From Vulcanisaeta moutnovskia 768-28 (lineage in GTDB: Archaea > Thermoproteota > Thermoprotei > Thermoproteales > Thermocladiaceae), in contig NC_015151.1 in NCBI RefSeq assembly GCF_000190315.1, positions 868,001 through 932,000 on the forward strand: DNA of 64,000 nt, in the 5' to 3' direction. Below are positions 37,089 through 46,533 of this stretch, piece after piece; the first letter of the stretch is position 1, and each line of letters starts with the position of its first letter. A model generated the notes under the pieces. The model worked only from the letters and a program-made list of their open reading frames with translations, was not told the origin of the DNA and ran no database searches. Made by a program: the position numbers and the translations under genes.

Positions 37089-38891
37089 ATGGGTTCGTCA
37101 CAATCCCAGGTTAGGCTTAGGAGGGCCTTAACCATGACTGACTACTTCATGTTATCGTTCACAGGTATGGTTGGTAGTGGTTGGTTATTCGCTGCACTTG
37201 GCGCCTCCGGCGCCATGGGTCCAGCATCACTCCTATCTTGGGTAATAGCAGGTATATTCTTTATATTCATGATATTCCCCTTTGCAGAACTCGGTGGTCT
37301 CTTTCCATTCAGTGGCTCCCTGGCTAGGTATAATCATTACAGTCATGGAACAATTAGTAATTACCTACTGGCCTGGGCATACACGCTGGGCGCCATTACT
37401 ACAGTCAGTGTTGAGGCCGTAGCAATCATTGAGTACGCCAGTTACTACGTACCACAATTCTGGAATTCAACACTAGGCGTATTAACACCACTTGGTCTAG
37501 TCGTTGCTGCGGCATTAATACTCCTTTTCTTTGCAATTCAATTAATTGGTGTTAATATTTTTGGCTGGTTTAATAGGGTGGTAACGGCCTGGAAAATACT
37601 CATACCTGGCCTAACAATAATACTATTAATCGCCCTATACTTCCACCCAAACTATGTAATTGGTAAGTTACCAGGTGGTTTCGCACCATACGGCTACTCA
37701 GCTGTTTTTGCTGGCATGATTACCACAGGCATTGTCTGGGCGTATGAAGGTTTTAGGCAGGGCCTTGAGTATGCTGGTGAGGGTAAGAATCCGCAGAGGG
37801 ATGTGCCGTTAGGATCAATACTCGCGTTAATAGCTGCTATAATACTTTACATATTACTTGAGGTTGCGTTTATTGGAGCCGTCAATTGGCAAGCAGCTGG
37901 TGTGAAGATCGGTGATTGGCAGGCACTTGCATCGAGTAGTTGGCAGGCTCATCCGTTCGCCAGTGAGGCTATGGCAACCGGCATACCAATACTAATGGGT
38001 CTTGCTGTATTGCTCCTTATTGATGCTGCTGTATCCCCAGCAGGAACATTAGCCGTTTATGTCGGAACTAGCGGTAGGAATGTATACGGTATGTCCAGGG
38101 TTGGTTACATACCAGAGTTCTTCTCACGAATACACAGGAAGTTCCAAACACCCTGGGTAGCTCTCACGGTCGCTACAGTAATAGGTATTGCATTCATGGC
38201 ACCATTTCCAACATGGTACGCGATAATGTCCTATTCAACGGTAATGACCGTTTATGGTTATTTGCAGGTTGGTATAACCAATCACGCCCTTAGGAAGATA
38301 GCCCCTGACCTAAGGAGACCGTTTAACCCACCTGCCTGGTACATATTCTACCCACTTAGTTTCATTGTTGCATCACTGCTTATTTACTGGTCTGGTTGGT
38401 CCTACGTTAACGCGATAATAGCAGGCGTTGTGCTTGGATTCCCACTATTGCTTCTCGGTCCGTATAGGTCGGAGATCAAACTTACGCGTGCCGCATCAGT
38501 GGTGTTCGCGGTGGTTTACTGGACAGTCTCATCACTATTAATTGCTGGTTGGTACCTGAATTGGTTCGCGAGCCTAGGCATGATTGGTTCATTCGTGGCT
38601 TACTGGACATTAATAACCCTGGTTCAAGTAATAAGCTTACTATACCTATGGTTCAGATCTAAGCACCCAGATATTAGGGCTGCCTTCTGGGTGCCAATAT
38701 ACAATGTGTTATTGGGAATAGTATCATACATAGGCTCGCTAGGTCCATTATCAACGCCGTTAATACCATATCCATGGGACTACGTAGTAGCCGCAATACT
38801 AAGCCTAATAGTATACTTTATAGCCATAAACCTAGCCTACGAAACAAAGGATCTAAGGCAGGTAAGGGAGAAGGGACTGCCAATAGAATAA
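37089..38891 (+). CDS. APC-superfamily amino acid permease (first copy)
   Basis: This membrane transporter for amino acids or similar solutes is 600 residues long with about 14 hydrophobic spans. The conserved first span with GMVGSGWLFAALGASGAMGPASLLSW (G-x-G-S-G-W) and FAELGGLFPFSGSLARYNHYSHG is typical of the archaeal APC group. The start is the ATG at 37089 (MGSSQSQVRLRRALTMTDY). The frame runs open to 36897 through the tRNA, which cannot be coding. A related 628-residue permease lies 383 bp downstream; they look like diverged duplicates. The substrate is not known. Confidence 0.88.
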   Translation: MGSSQSQVRLRRALTMTDYFMLSFTGMVGSGWLFAALGASGAMGPASLLSWVIAGIFFIFMIFPFAELGGLFPFSGSLARYNHYSHGTISNYLLAWAYTLGAITTVSVEAVAIIEYASYYVPQFWNSTLGVLTPLGLVVAAALILLFFAIQLIGVNIFGWFNRVVTAWKILIPGLTIILLIALYFHPNYVIGKLPGGFAPYGYSAVFAGMITTGIVWAYEGFRQGLEYAGEGKNPQRDVPLGSILALIAAIILYILLEVAFIGAVNWQAAGVKIGDWQALASSSWQAHPFASEAMATGIPILMGLAVLLLIDAAVSPAGTLAVYVGTSGRNVYGMSRVGYIPEFFSRIHRKFQTPWVALTVATVIGIAFMAPFPTWYAIMSYSTVMTVYGYLQVGITNHALRKIAPDLRRPFNPPAWYIFYPLSFIVASLLIYWSGWSYVNAIIAGVVLGFPLLLLGPYRSEIKLTRAASVVFAVVYWTVSSLLIAGWYLNWFASLGMIGSFVAYWTLITLVQVISLLYLWFRSKHPDIRAAFWVPIYNVLLGIVSYIGSLGPLSTPLIPYPWDYVVAAILSLIVYFIAINLAYETKDLRQVREKGLPIE

Positions 38892-39274
38892 ATAGGCATA
38901 AATAGCTCATAAAAACCTAGTATATTCCTTGATTCATTTTTCATAAATTAAATGGTAATGATAATTTGACTATTTTATTTAATTTTTGTAATTAAGTTCA
39001 ATATACTTTTAAATTAATATAGAATAGACAATATTTAAATTTAAATGTTATATTATTGGGATAATTTATATCTTTTGTCGTTTATTTGGCGCATTATATA
39101 CCAGTATATTTTTCAGTAGATTTAATTAATATAATTCCTTGCTTTTTTAATTTTTCTATTTCTAATAACCATTATCTATATATTAATACATAGAAAAATA
39201 TTCATGATCTTCATGATTTTTGTATATTCTATAACGGAGAAAATACTTTAAAAGATCTTGATAGAGGTAATTCT
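38892..39274. other. A/T-rich 383-bp intergenic region between the two permease genes
   Basis: I see no reading frame of meaningful length, no tRNA and no strong repeat here. The region is rich in A/T runs (TTTAAATTTAAATG around 39033-39048). The only supportable signal is CTTTAAAAG at 39246-39254, a TATA box 25 bp before the second permease ATG, with AGAGGTAA just before that start. Confidence 0.6.
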
Positions 39275-41161
39275 ATGGCGAATCCACCTGAGGCTGGGCC
39301 TGAGGTTGGTGAAAAGATAGCTGTTCAAAGTGATAAGCAGTTAAGGAGAGCCTTAAGTCAATGGGATATCGCGTTTTTAGTTATCGGTGCAATGATCGGT
39401 AGTGGTTGGTTATTTGGTTCGCTTGGTGCAGCGGCCACGGCAGGGCCTGCAGCCATACTATCCTGGTTAATAGCCGGTTTCTTAATGGTTTTCATAGCCC
39501 TTGCCTACACTGAAATCGGTGGTATGTTACCTAAGAGTGGTGGTATTGTTAGGTACCCACAATATACACATGGTGGCTTTGCCTCATTCATAATGGGTTG
39601 GGCCTACTTCTTAAGCGCAACAACTGTTGCGCCATCTGAGGCTATAGCTGCTGTGACCTACATGTCAAGCTATTTACCGCAGCTAATGTCTAATGGCTTA
39701 TTAACCCCACTAGGCACCCTGGTGGCTGCCGTTTTAGTAGTGTTCTTCTTCCTGCTTAATTGGTATGGTGTTCATGTTATGGGTAAGACGAATACGGCTG
39801 TTGGTTGGTGGAAGCTAATAATACCATCACTGACCTTCATTCTATTGATGGCATTGGCAATGCATACGGTTAATTATACGGGCTTAGCTGGTGGGTTCAT
39901 ACCATATGGCTGGTCTGCTGTTTTTCTGGCAATACCAACCACGGGAATAGCCTATGCCTACCTAGGTTTTAGGCAAGGCATTGACTATAGTGGTGAGGCT
40001 AGGAAGGCAACTGATGTTGTTTGGGGTACGATACTTGGTTATGTAATTGTAATGCTCATATACGTAATGCTCCAGTTATCGTTCGTTGGTGCAGTCAATT
40101 GGAGTGCGGCTAAGGTTAGTCCAGGTAATTGGCAAGCCCTATCCTCCTCAGTACTCAGTAGTGGTCCATTCTATGAGATAATGGCCACGAGTGGTATAGC
40201 AATACTCGCGGGTTTTGCAGTGATACTTCTCATTGATGCCATAATTTCGCCATCAGGCACTGGCTGGATTTACATAGGTACGACGGCGAGGACAATTTAC
40301 GGCATGGCCGCTGATGGTCACCTACCACAAGCATTCCTGAAACTTAATAGGTATAAGGTTCCACTATGGCCTATGATAACGGCCTTAGTACTTGGATTAT
40401 TATTCCTGTTACCGTTCCCGAGCTGGTTTGCAATATCATCTTTCATAACAACGACAACAGTATTCACATACATAATAAGCGGTCCATCATTAATGACCCT
40501 TAGAAGGACAGCACCAAATGCCAATAGGCCAATTAAGTTACCCATAGCCTCGATTATTGGCGCAATAGCCACGATAGCTGCCTTCCTAATTGTTTATTGG
40601 TCTACTTTCTACTACTTATGGTTTGCAACAGCCCTTATACTCTCTGGGTTGCCACTATTCTATATGTATACAACAGTTAATAGATATGGAGCGAGTAGAA
40701 TTGCGGCAATAATTTCAGGGTTGATATACTGGGTAGTGTTGGTTATATCAACTTACTACTTAATATATGTGCCATTTGCTGCACCAACTGGTTGGCCTGC
40801 TTCATCACCGATCACAATGCTAAAGTTGGAGCCTACTCATATAATTGATTTCGTAACTTACGTAATAATAATGATTGGTGCTACGGTCGGATTAACGCTG
40901 TACGTTATATCAACGTCTAAGGATCGTGAAATCGCAATGAAGCATGTGAGGGCTGGTTGGTGGGTTGTGGCAACTATATTTTCAGCGTTTATATTATCAT
41001 TCCTAGGTTCGTTCAGTGTCTTCCAGACGCCAATAATACCATTCCCATGGGACACCGTTATAGCGGCGTTAGTGGCGCTTGGTCTGTACCTCTATGGTTC
41101 TTATAGTGGGATTCTTACTGAGGATCTTGTTGTGGCTTTGAGGGAGCTTGGAGGCGTTTAA
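39275..41161 (+). CDS. APC-superfamily amino acid permease (second copy)
   Basis: This 628-residue membrane protein is related to the preceding permease: AMIGSGWLFGSLGAAATAGPAAILSW and YTEIGGMLPKSGGIVRYPQYTHGG are the family first-span and second-span segments. A hydrophilic N-terminal extension (about 30 residues) precedes the first span. About 14 hydrophobic segments follow, and the C-terminus (GILTEDLVVALRELGGV) is short. A TATA element at 39246-39254 supports the ATG. It is followed after 85 bp by a dihydrolipoamide-dehydrogenase-like gene. Substrate unknown; amino acid is likely by family. Confidence 0.88.
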   Translation: MANPPEAGPEVGEKIAVQSDKQLRRALSQWDIAFLVIGAMIGSGWLFGSLGAAATAGPAAILSWLIAGFLMVFIALAYTEIGGMLPKSGGIVRYPQYTHGGFASFIMGWAYFLSATTVAPSEAIAAVTYMSSYLPQLMSNGLLTPLGTLVAAVLVVFFFLLNWYGVHVMGKTNTAVGWWKLIIPSLTFILLMALAMHTVNYTGLAGGFIPYGWSAVFLAIPTTGIAYAYLGFRQGIDYSGEARKATDVVWGTILGYVIVMLIYVMLQLSFVGAVNWSAAKVSPGNWQALSSSVLSSGPFYEIMATSGIAILAGFAVILLIDAIISPSGTGWIYIGTTARTIYGMAADGHLPQAFLKLNRYKVPLWPMITALVLGLLFLLPFPSWFAISSFITTTTVFTYIISGPSLMTLRRTAPNANRPIKLPIASIIGAIATIAAFLIVYWSTFYYLWFATALILSGLPLFYMYTTVNRYGASRIAAIISGLIYWVVLVISTYYLIYVPFAAPTGWPASSPITMLKLEPTHIIDFVTYVIIMIGATVGLTLYVISTSKDREIAMKHVRAGWWVVATIFSAFILSFLGSFSVFQTPIIPFPWDTVIAALVALGLYLYGSYSGILTEDLVVALRELGGV

Positions 41162-41246
41162 TGAGTTTCATGGATGAAGACTTATCAAAAGGAAGTCATA
41201 TTTTTGACTATAAAACAAATAAATCCAGAACTTTTTTGTCATATTC

Positions 41247-42701
41247 GTGCTTGGGAAATACCCAGTATTTCCACCCACCGATCAGGAGTTTGAGGATCAA
41301 CCAAGGCTAGGTAAGTACGATGTTATTGTGATAGGTGGTGGAGGAGGTGGTTATCACGGTGCCTTTGAATTGAGCAAGGGTGGCCTTAAGGTTTTGATGG
41401 TTGATGATAAGGGTAATTTAGGCGGTAATTGTCTTTATGAGGGTTGTATACCATCTAAGTCTGTTTATATGACGATTTACCTAATGGAGAAGATAAGGGG
41501 CATACTAAATAGTGTTGGTAATAAGGATATAAATGCTGTTAGGGTTCTTTGGGAGAATGCTATTGATCATAAGGATCATGTTCAGTACATTAGGTATCTA
41601 CAGCATATTAGGGAGATTAAGGAGCATGAGAATGTGGATTTTGTGAAGGGCATTGCGGAAGTCATTGATGCTAATAGGGTTAGGGTTAAGGCTATTGATG
41701 GTTCCTGGACTAAGGATGTTGAGGCAAGGCAGCTATTAATAGCTACAGGATCAATACCAATAAAAATACCAGTACCTGGTGCTGATTTAACGATTGGTAG
41801 CCAGGAATTATTCGGCTATAAGACAAATTATAGAAAGATTCCTAGTGATGTCTTGATTATTGGTGGTGGTTATATAGGAGTTGAGGTTGCCTCAGTCCTT
41901 GGTTCTATGGGGATTAAGGCCACAATAGTTGAGATGCTACCTAGAATACTGGCTGGTTGGGATAATGAGATTGTATCAAGAATTGAGGAAAAGCTTAGAT
42001 CTAAGGGAGTTGAAATATTCACTAACTCTAAGGTCGTTGGTATTAAGAAGGAAAGTGGTCAGAAGATTGTTGAATTCGAGAGACCGGATGGTAGTAAGGG
42101 TTATGTTACTGGTTCTGAGGTTATAATGGCAGTTGGTAGGAAACCGTATGTCGAGGGCTTGGATAGGCTTGGCATTGTTGAGAAGGGGCGTGTTGAGGTT
42201 GAGTCATCAATGAGGACTAAGGCGCCAAACATATACGCCGCAGGCGATGTCTTGGGTAAGTACATGCTTTATCACTCTGCTGTTAAGGAATCCGTAGTCG
42301 CTGCATGGAACATACTCCACGGCAAGCCCATTTATGAGATTAACTTCAACTCAATACCAATGACAATATTCACAGAACCTGAGGCTGCAATGGTGGGTTT
42401 AAATGAAGAGACTGCCAAGGCCAGGGGTATTAATTACGTAACCGTTTCATACCCACTTGAGGATGATGCGTATGCGCAAATAATGGGTGTTAGGGAGGGT
42501 TGGGTCAAGTTGATTATTGAGAGGGAGAGCCAGAGAATTATTGGTGGTGTTATTTATGGCGAGGCAGCCTCATTATTAATTAATGAGATTGCTTTAGCTA
42601 TTGCTGTTAATGCTAGGGTTAAGGATATAGCCCTACTTGCTCATCAGCATCCAACGATCTTTGAGTCCATTGATAGAGCAGCCATTAGGTTTGCTTTATA
42701 A
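41247..42701 (+). CDS. Dihydrolipoamide dehydrogenase-like flavoprotein
   Basis: This class I pyridine nucleotide-disulfide oxidoreductase has 484 residues from a GTG start. FAD motif VIGGGGGGYHGAFE (28-41) has an unusually glycine-rich loop. The redox disulfide is C62-x4-C67 in GGNCLYEGCIPSKS. NAD site IIGGGYIGVEVA follows, then YAAGDVLG, and the partner His/Glu pair in AHQHPTIFESID near the C-terminus. It could be dihydrolipoyl dehydrogenase, but no 2-oxoacid dehydrogenase genes are nearby, so a related disulfide or metal reductase is possible. A TATA-like TATAAAAC (41208-41215) is about 35 bp upstream. Confidence 0.85.
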   Translation: MLGKYPVFPPTDQEFEDQPRLGKYDVIVIGGGGGGYHGAFELSKGGLKVLMVDDKGNLGGNCLYEGCIPSKSVYMTIYLMEKIRGILNSVGNKDINAVRVLWENAIDHKDHVQYIRYLQHIREIKEHENVDFVKGIAEVIDANRVRVKAIDGSWTKDVEARQLLIATGSIPIKIPVPGADLTIGSQELFGYKTNYRKIPSDVLIIGGGYIGVEVASVLGSMGIKATIVEMLPRILAGWDNEIVSRIEEKLRSKGVEIFTNSKVVGIKKESGQKIVEFERPDGSKGYVTGSEVIMAVGRKPYVEGLDRLGIVEKGRVEVESSMRTKAPNIYAAGDVLGKYMLYHSAVKESVVAAWNILHGKPIYEINFNSIPMTIFTEPEAAMVGLNEETAKARGINYVTVSYPLEDDAYAQIMGVREGWVKLIIERESQRIIGGVIYGEAASLLINEIALAIAVNARVKDIALLAHQHPTIFESIDRAAIRFAL

Positions 42702-42790
42702 TTTTACATAAAATTTGTCATCATTAGGTTAAGAGACTCATAATTAAATGCATTCTCTTAGGTATTAGGGATAGGAATTCTATGGCAACG

Positions 42791-42798
42791 TTTAAATT
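42791..42798 (+). promoter_or_regulatory. TATA box that sets the start of the RavA-like gene
   Basis: TTTAAATT is centred 27 bp before an in-frame GTG at 42821. It lies inside the longer open frame that begins at ATG 42782, so the upstream ATG would not be on the transcript. Confidence 0.5.
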
Positions 42799-42820
42799 CT
42801 GGTATTTAGTACTTTATGCC

Positions 42821-43957
42821 GTGAGTGAGAATTACTTTGATAGGATTAGGAGCGTTTATATGAAATTGAATAATATGTTCTTTAAATATGAAAACGAAGT
42901 TCTCGGCGCATTAATGGCAACATTATCAAGGGAAAATTACCTACTTGTTGGTCCACCAGGTACTGCAAAGACTACACTGGTGTATGCATTATCTAAGTTG
43001 CTAAATGCCAAGTGGTTTTATAGGCAGTTGACGAGATTCACGGATCTCGAGGAGATTCTCGGGCCAATAAACATAGCCAAGCTTCTGGATGGTAAGGTAG
43101 AGAGGATATATGCAAATTCAATAGTCGAGAGTGAGTTTGCATTGCTTGATGAGATATTTAATGCATCGAGCGCAATATTAAATACATTATTATCAATACT
43201 TAATGAGAGAGTTGTCTATGATGGTGAGAAGGTAGTGCCCGTAAAGACCTGGACCGTCTTTGGAGCAAGCAATAGAATTCCGGATGAGGAGGAATTGCAA
43301 GCGCTCTATGATAGATTTCCACTGAGGGTGTTCACGGAGTGGGTTAGTCCTGATGATACTGAGCCGTTAATAGTAAAGGGTTGGGAGTTGAGAATGGATC
43401 TTGATAGGATGGAACCATTGGCTACAATGGATGATGTTCAGGCTGTTAATAAGATAATAACAGAGTACGTTTATGATCATATAAAGGATATATCAAAGGT
43501 CATAAGTCCCATAATAGCCAATTACGTGGAGCACATACCAATTAGTAATAGGACCAGGGTTAAGGTGCCCATGTACGTGGCCACATACCTAATGCTCCAT
43601 GGGATAGATATTGGGCGAACTGAGTTAAGTTCATCATTATTGAGGGTAGGTACGATAAAGGTACTGAGGTATTTAGTTAGTAATAAGGATCAGCTAAATG
43701 AGTATTATTCCTTTGCAACAGTTCACATGCCCGAGGACCTATTAAGGCTTAGCGAGCTACTTAGTGAGGCTAAGGCATTGATTAATAACGAGGTCTATGA
43801 TGAGGCTAAGCAGAGAATAAGGGATGCCAAGGAATTACTAAGCCAATTAAGGAGTAGGTGGGATATTGTAATGACTAGGTTATATGCCGATGAAATAAAT
43901 GATCTAGAGGAATTACTGAAAAGACTTGAGGATGCGGTAACCGAGAGCAAGCAATAA
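42821..43957 (+). CDS. RavA/MoxR-type AAA+ ATPase
   Basis: MoxR ATPases act as chaperones that activate or insert cofactors into partner complexes, usually with a VWA-domain partner. This one has Walker A GPPGTAKTTL, the RavA-like TRFTDLEEILGPINIAKL segment, Walker B FALLDEIFNASSAILNTLL, and the sensor region GASNRIPDEEELQALYDRFPLR with its Arg finger. A helical C-terminal part (about 200-378) includes a coiled coil (LSELLSEAKALINNEVYDEAKQRI). Start at GTG 42821 (378 residues) is set by the TATA box; the frame is open to ATG 42782. No VWA gene is adjacent. Confidence 0.87.
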   Translation: MSENYFDRIRSVYMKLNNMFFKYENEVLGALMATLSRENYLLVGPPGTAKTTLVYALSKLLNAKWFYRQLTRFTDLEEILGPINIAKLLDGKVERIYANSIVESEFALLDEIFNASSAILNTLLSILNERVVYDGEKVVPVKTWTVFGASNRIPDEEELQALYDRFPLRVFTEWVSPDDTEPLIVKGWELRMDLDRMEPLATMDDVQAVNKIITEYVYDHIKDISKVISPIIANYVEHIPISNRTRVKVPMYVATYLMLHGIDIGRTELSSSLLRVGTIKVLRYLVSNKDQLNEYYSFATVHMPEDLLRLSELLSEAKALINNEVYDEAKQRIRDAKELLSQLRSRWDIVMTRLYADEINDLEELLKRLEDAVTESKQ

Positions 43958-44332
43958 TTAGTGCCTACTATATAAACGTAATACATCACGTATAAGGAAT
44001 ACCACCGCGTTCATTAACTCAGACGGTGCATTATATAGCCTCATATCCGTAAGGATATCACTCATTAATTCATTAATGCCCTCAACAATAATATTTAAAT
44101 CCCCTAACTCCCTTAACTCCTGATTTAGCACCTTCAGGTATATGTACGAAACCACAAAAAACCTAGTCCTAAAGTCATCACCCTCACCTGGCGGGCAGTT
44201 AAACACCCTAATAGGTTTCTCCCTGCAAAGTTCATTAATATCAATGCCAAGATCCCTCAAATAATTAATCAATAACTGTGGATTCCTAACCATGGACCAA
44301 AAGGATTCACGGACATTAACCACAAAGATCAC
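43958..44332 (-). CDS. Unrecognised 124-residue protein
   Basis: The predicted protein is mostly helical, with no signal peptide, membrane span or known motif. The sequence CREKPIRVFNCPPGEGDDF in the middle holds two Cys; a C-terminal helical part follows. Its start overlaps the end of the upstream glycosyltransferase by 4 nt, so the two are likely translated together and the small protein may act with that enzyme. Its stop abuts that of the convergent RavA-like gene. I cannot assign a function. Confidence 0.6.
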   Translation of the reverse strand: MIFVVNVRESFWSMVRNPQLLINYLRDLGIDINELCREKPIRVFNCPPGEGDDFRTRFFVVSYIYLKVLNQELRELGDLNIIVEGINELMSDILTDMRLYNAPSELMNAVVFLIRDVLRLYSRH

Positions 44333-45516
44333 CCAAGGGGTTTCTCTCTCATCAGCCTTACTGCATCAATCACCGTGAATACACGGCCTCTCCAATTAAT
44401 CGATTTAGTGAACATAGTCTTAATTATTGCAAGCCAGGAGAAGTATACATTCAATATTGAGGTTAACGCCAACAGTATTGAATATCTCCTAGTTATATTA
44501 ATGCCATAGAATTGATCAAGCGCCCTAATACTACTTATCCTTACATAATCCTTGATCACGCCAAGAATAAAGGGTAGAAGCCCAAGGGCGAGAAACCACG
44601 TATTAATGATGGAGAGAGATATGACAATGGGTAGTGTGATAGCATATAATGTGTAGGAAACTGCATATAACAAGAACCCCCTAAACCCATAAACCCTGAC
44701 ATACCACAATTGCCTAACGGACCAGGTAAAGGCCTCCCTAATGTCTATATCCTCGAGAGATAAGACGAGGGATTCAGGAACAAAGTCTATGGCCAAGCCC
44801 TCCCTATGTACGAAGTGCGTAATTACATAATCATCACTCAGATAGTAAGGCAGGTAATCACGAACACCCCACTTATCGAGAATTCTCCTCCAAACCGCTG
44901 TAGAGCCACCCCAGGTAAACCTAGCCACTGGGTTCTGCATTGCCGTAATGCCAATCATGTTAAAACTAGCCCTTAATAATGATCCGAGGCTAAGTCTCCT
45001 AAGTGGTATGTAAAATCTATACGTTGTGGCGGCGCCCGAGCCATTAATCAATGATGAAACTAGGTCCCTAAGCCAATGCCTATGAACAAGTACGTCACTA
45101 TCAACGAAGACCACAACATCACTAGCCACGTGATCTAGGGCAAAGGCCAACGCCTCACCCTTACTGCGACCCCTATTAATTAACACTGAGATCTTAACAT
45201 TAAACTCCTTAACTAAGTCCTTAATAATGCCGTATGCTGGATCATCCTCACTATCGAGTACAAAGATGTAGTTTCTACGACCTGGATAGTCCTGGCTTAA
45301 GACACTGGCGATATTGTTCCTAAGATTCTGGTCCAGACCTCTCACGGGCATTATCACGGTGATCCAGGGATAATTACTATCATTGATCAGTCTATTGGTA
45401 TTCTTCCTATCTCTCCAGAACCTAATTTCGAAGTAGAGGGATAGTAATGATGATAGTGCCGAGGCAGTAGTGATTAATGTGCCAATGATTATTAATATTA
45501 ATAATGGTATTATCAT
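44329..45516 (-). CDS. Membrane-bound glycosyltransferase, GT2/GT21-like
   Basis: This inner-leaflet glycosyltransferase probably transfers a sugar to a lipid carrier. It has an N-terminal membrane span (about 2-25), a catalytic domain of the GT-A fold beginning WITVIMPVRGLDQNL, DSEDDPAYG (first Asp motif), VVFVDSDVLV (D-x-D metal site), LSDDYVITHF (third Asp) and RQLWYVRVYGF (the (Q/R)xxRW-type motif of processive and ceramide-type enzymes), and two or three C-terminal spans. At 395 residues it fits GT21. It lies in a short operon with the downstream 124-residue unknown. The acceptor is unknown; lipid or polysaccharide glycosylation is inferred. Confidence 0.82.
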   Translation of the reverse strand: MIIPLLILIIIGTLITTASALSSLLSLYFEIRFWRDRKNTNRLINDSNYPWITVIMPVRGLDQNLRNNIASVLSQDYPGRRNYIFVLDSEDDPAYGIIKDLVKEFNVKISVLINRGRSKGEALAFALDHVASDVVVFVDSDVLVHRHWLRDLVSSLINGSGAATTYRFYIPLRRLSLGSLLRASFNMIGITAMQNPVARFTWGGSTAVWRRILDKWGVRDYLPYYLSDDYVITHFVHREGLAIDFVPESLVLSLEDIDIREAFTWSVRQLWYVRVYGFRGFLLYAVSYTLYAITLPIVISLSIINTWFLALGLLPFILGVIKDYVRISSIRALDQFYGINITRRYSILLALTSILNVYFSWLAIIKTMFTKSINWRGRVFTVIDAVRLMREKPLG

Positions 45517-45549
45517 TAGTGGATGATTACGATAACGATTTTTAAGCTA

Positions 45550-46428
45550 TTACTGCTTAGTCAATACCTTCAGAACGACTGCGAAATCCTCCTCAGAAAG
45601 ACCCAGCCTCTCGGCCATCCTATAAAACTGAAGTGCAAGGGAAGCCATTGGTATTGGAACACCACGTACCGAGGCCTCCTTATTAACGATATCCAGGTCC
45701 TTACGCATATGCTTAAGGGCAAACTGAACCGAATAATCACCACTGAGCATCTTAGGAACCTTCAACTCAGAGGTCGGTGACCTCGCACTCGATAACTTAG
45801 TCAATACGTCTAGAATGACGGAGTCACTCAACCCAAAGGCCTTACCTAACTGAACAACCTCGGCCAGTGCAACAACGTAGGAACCGAGCAATGCATTGTT
45901 TATGAGCTTAGCGTAGAGTCCGAAGCCGTTTGGTCCAACGTGGATTATGGTCTTAGCAGTGTATTGCAAGACATCCTTAGCTCTGTTAAATGCCTCTTCA
46001 GAACCGCCAACAAGCACCACTATTTCCTTCCTCTCAACGGCCACGGAAGTACCAATCACCGGCGCATCAACCATGTCACTACCCCTAGACTTAACAATAT
46101 TGGCTAGTTCTATTGAAACGCTTGGCGATATCGTGGACATATCTATAACTAGGGAACCAGGCCTTAAGTCATTTAATACACCGTCACTACCCGCGATAAC
46201 ATTTCTAACAGCATCATCATCACTTAGCATGGTGATTACCACATCGGAGACCCTGGCAAGCTCGCTTGGCACCTTAAAGGCCTCAACACCAAACTCCCTA
46301 CTAAACCTTAGGGCTTTGTCGAAGGACCTGTTATATACCCCAATCAATAACCCCGCATCCCTGAGATTCTTTGCTATTCTCCACCCCATCACACCAAGAC
46401 CCGCTAGTCCAACCTTAACGTTGACCAT
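45550..46428 (-). CDS. Beta-hydroxyacid dehydrogenase (3-hydroxyisobutyrate dehydrogenase family)
   Basis: This NAD(P)-dependent enzyme of the 6-phosphogluconate/beta-hydroxyacid superfamily has 292 residues. The N-terminal Rossmann domain has GLGVMG at 10-15, and the substrate-binding segment DAPVIGTSVAVERKEIVVLVGG has Ile-Gly-Thr where Ser-Gly-Gly is usual. Catalytic Lys174 lies in GLYAKLINNALLG. The C-terminal helical domain completes the fold. The substrate may be a small hydroxy acid or aldehyde; the unusual IGT variant makes a guess unsafe. It stands alone on the minus strand, next to a gap holding a dead MFS gene. Confidence 0.88.
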   Translation of the reverse strand: MVNVKVGLAGLGVMGWRIAKNLRDAGLLIGVYNRSFDKALRFSREFGVEAFKVPSELARVSDVVITMLSDDDAVRNVIAGSDGVLNDLRPGSLVIDMSTISPSVSIELANIVKSRGSDMVDAPVIGTSVAVERKEIVVLVGGSEEAFNRAKDVLQYTAKTIIHVGPNGFGLYAKLINNALLGSYVVALAEVVQLGKAFGLSDSVILDVLTKLSSARSPTSELKVPKMLSGDYSVQFALKHMRKDLDIVNKEASVRGVPIPMASLALQFYRMAERLGLSEEDFAVVLKVLTKQ

Positions 46429-46533
46429 ACAATGCTCAATATTACCTCCAGTTTAAATACTAATTTCGGATTGTAATTATCCAAAATGCATGGAGTAAGT
46501 GATTTATATTTTCTAAGTCATAAGCATGACTTG

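Noticed and set aside
45947-46456. 169-codon plus-strand frame opposite the beta-hydroxyacid dehydrogenase
   Set aside because: It is Ser/Thr/Pro-rich, a typical antisense shadow of a well-conserved gene on the other strand.
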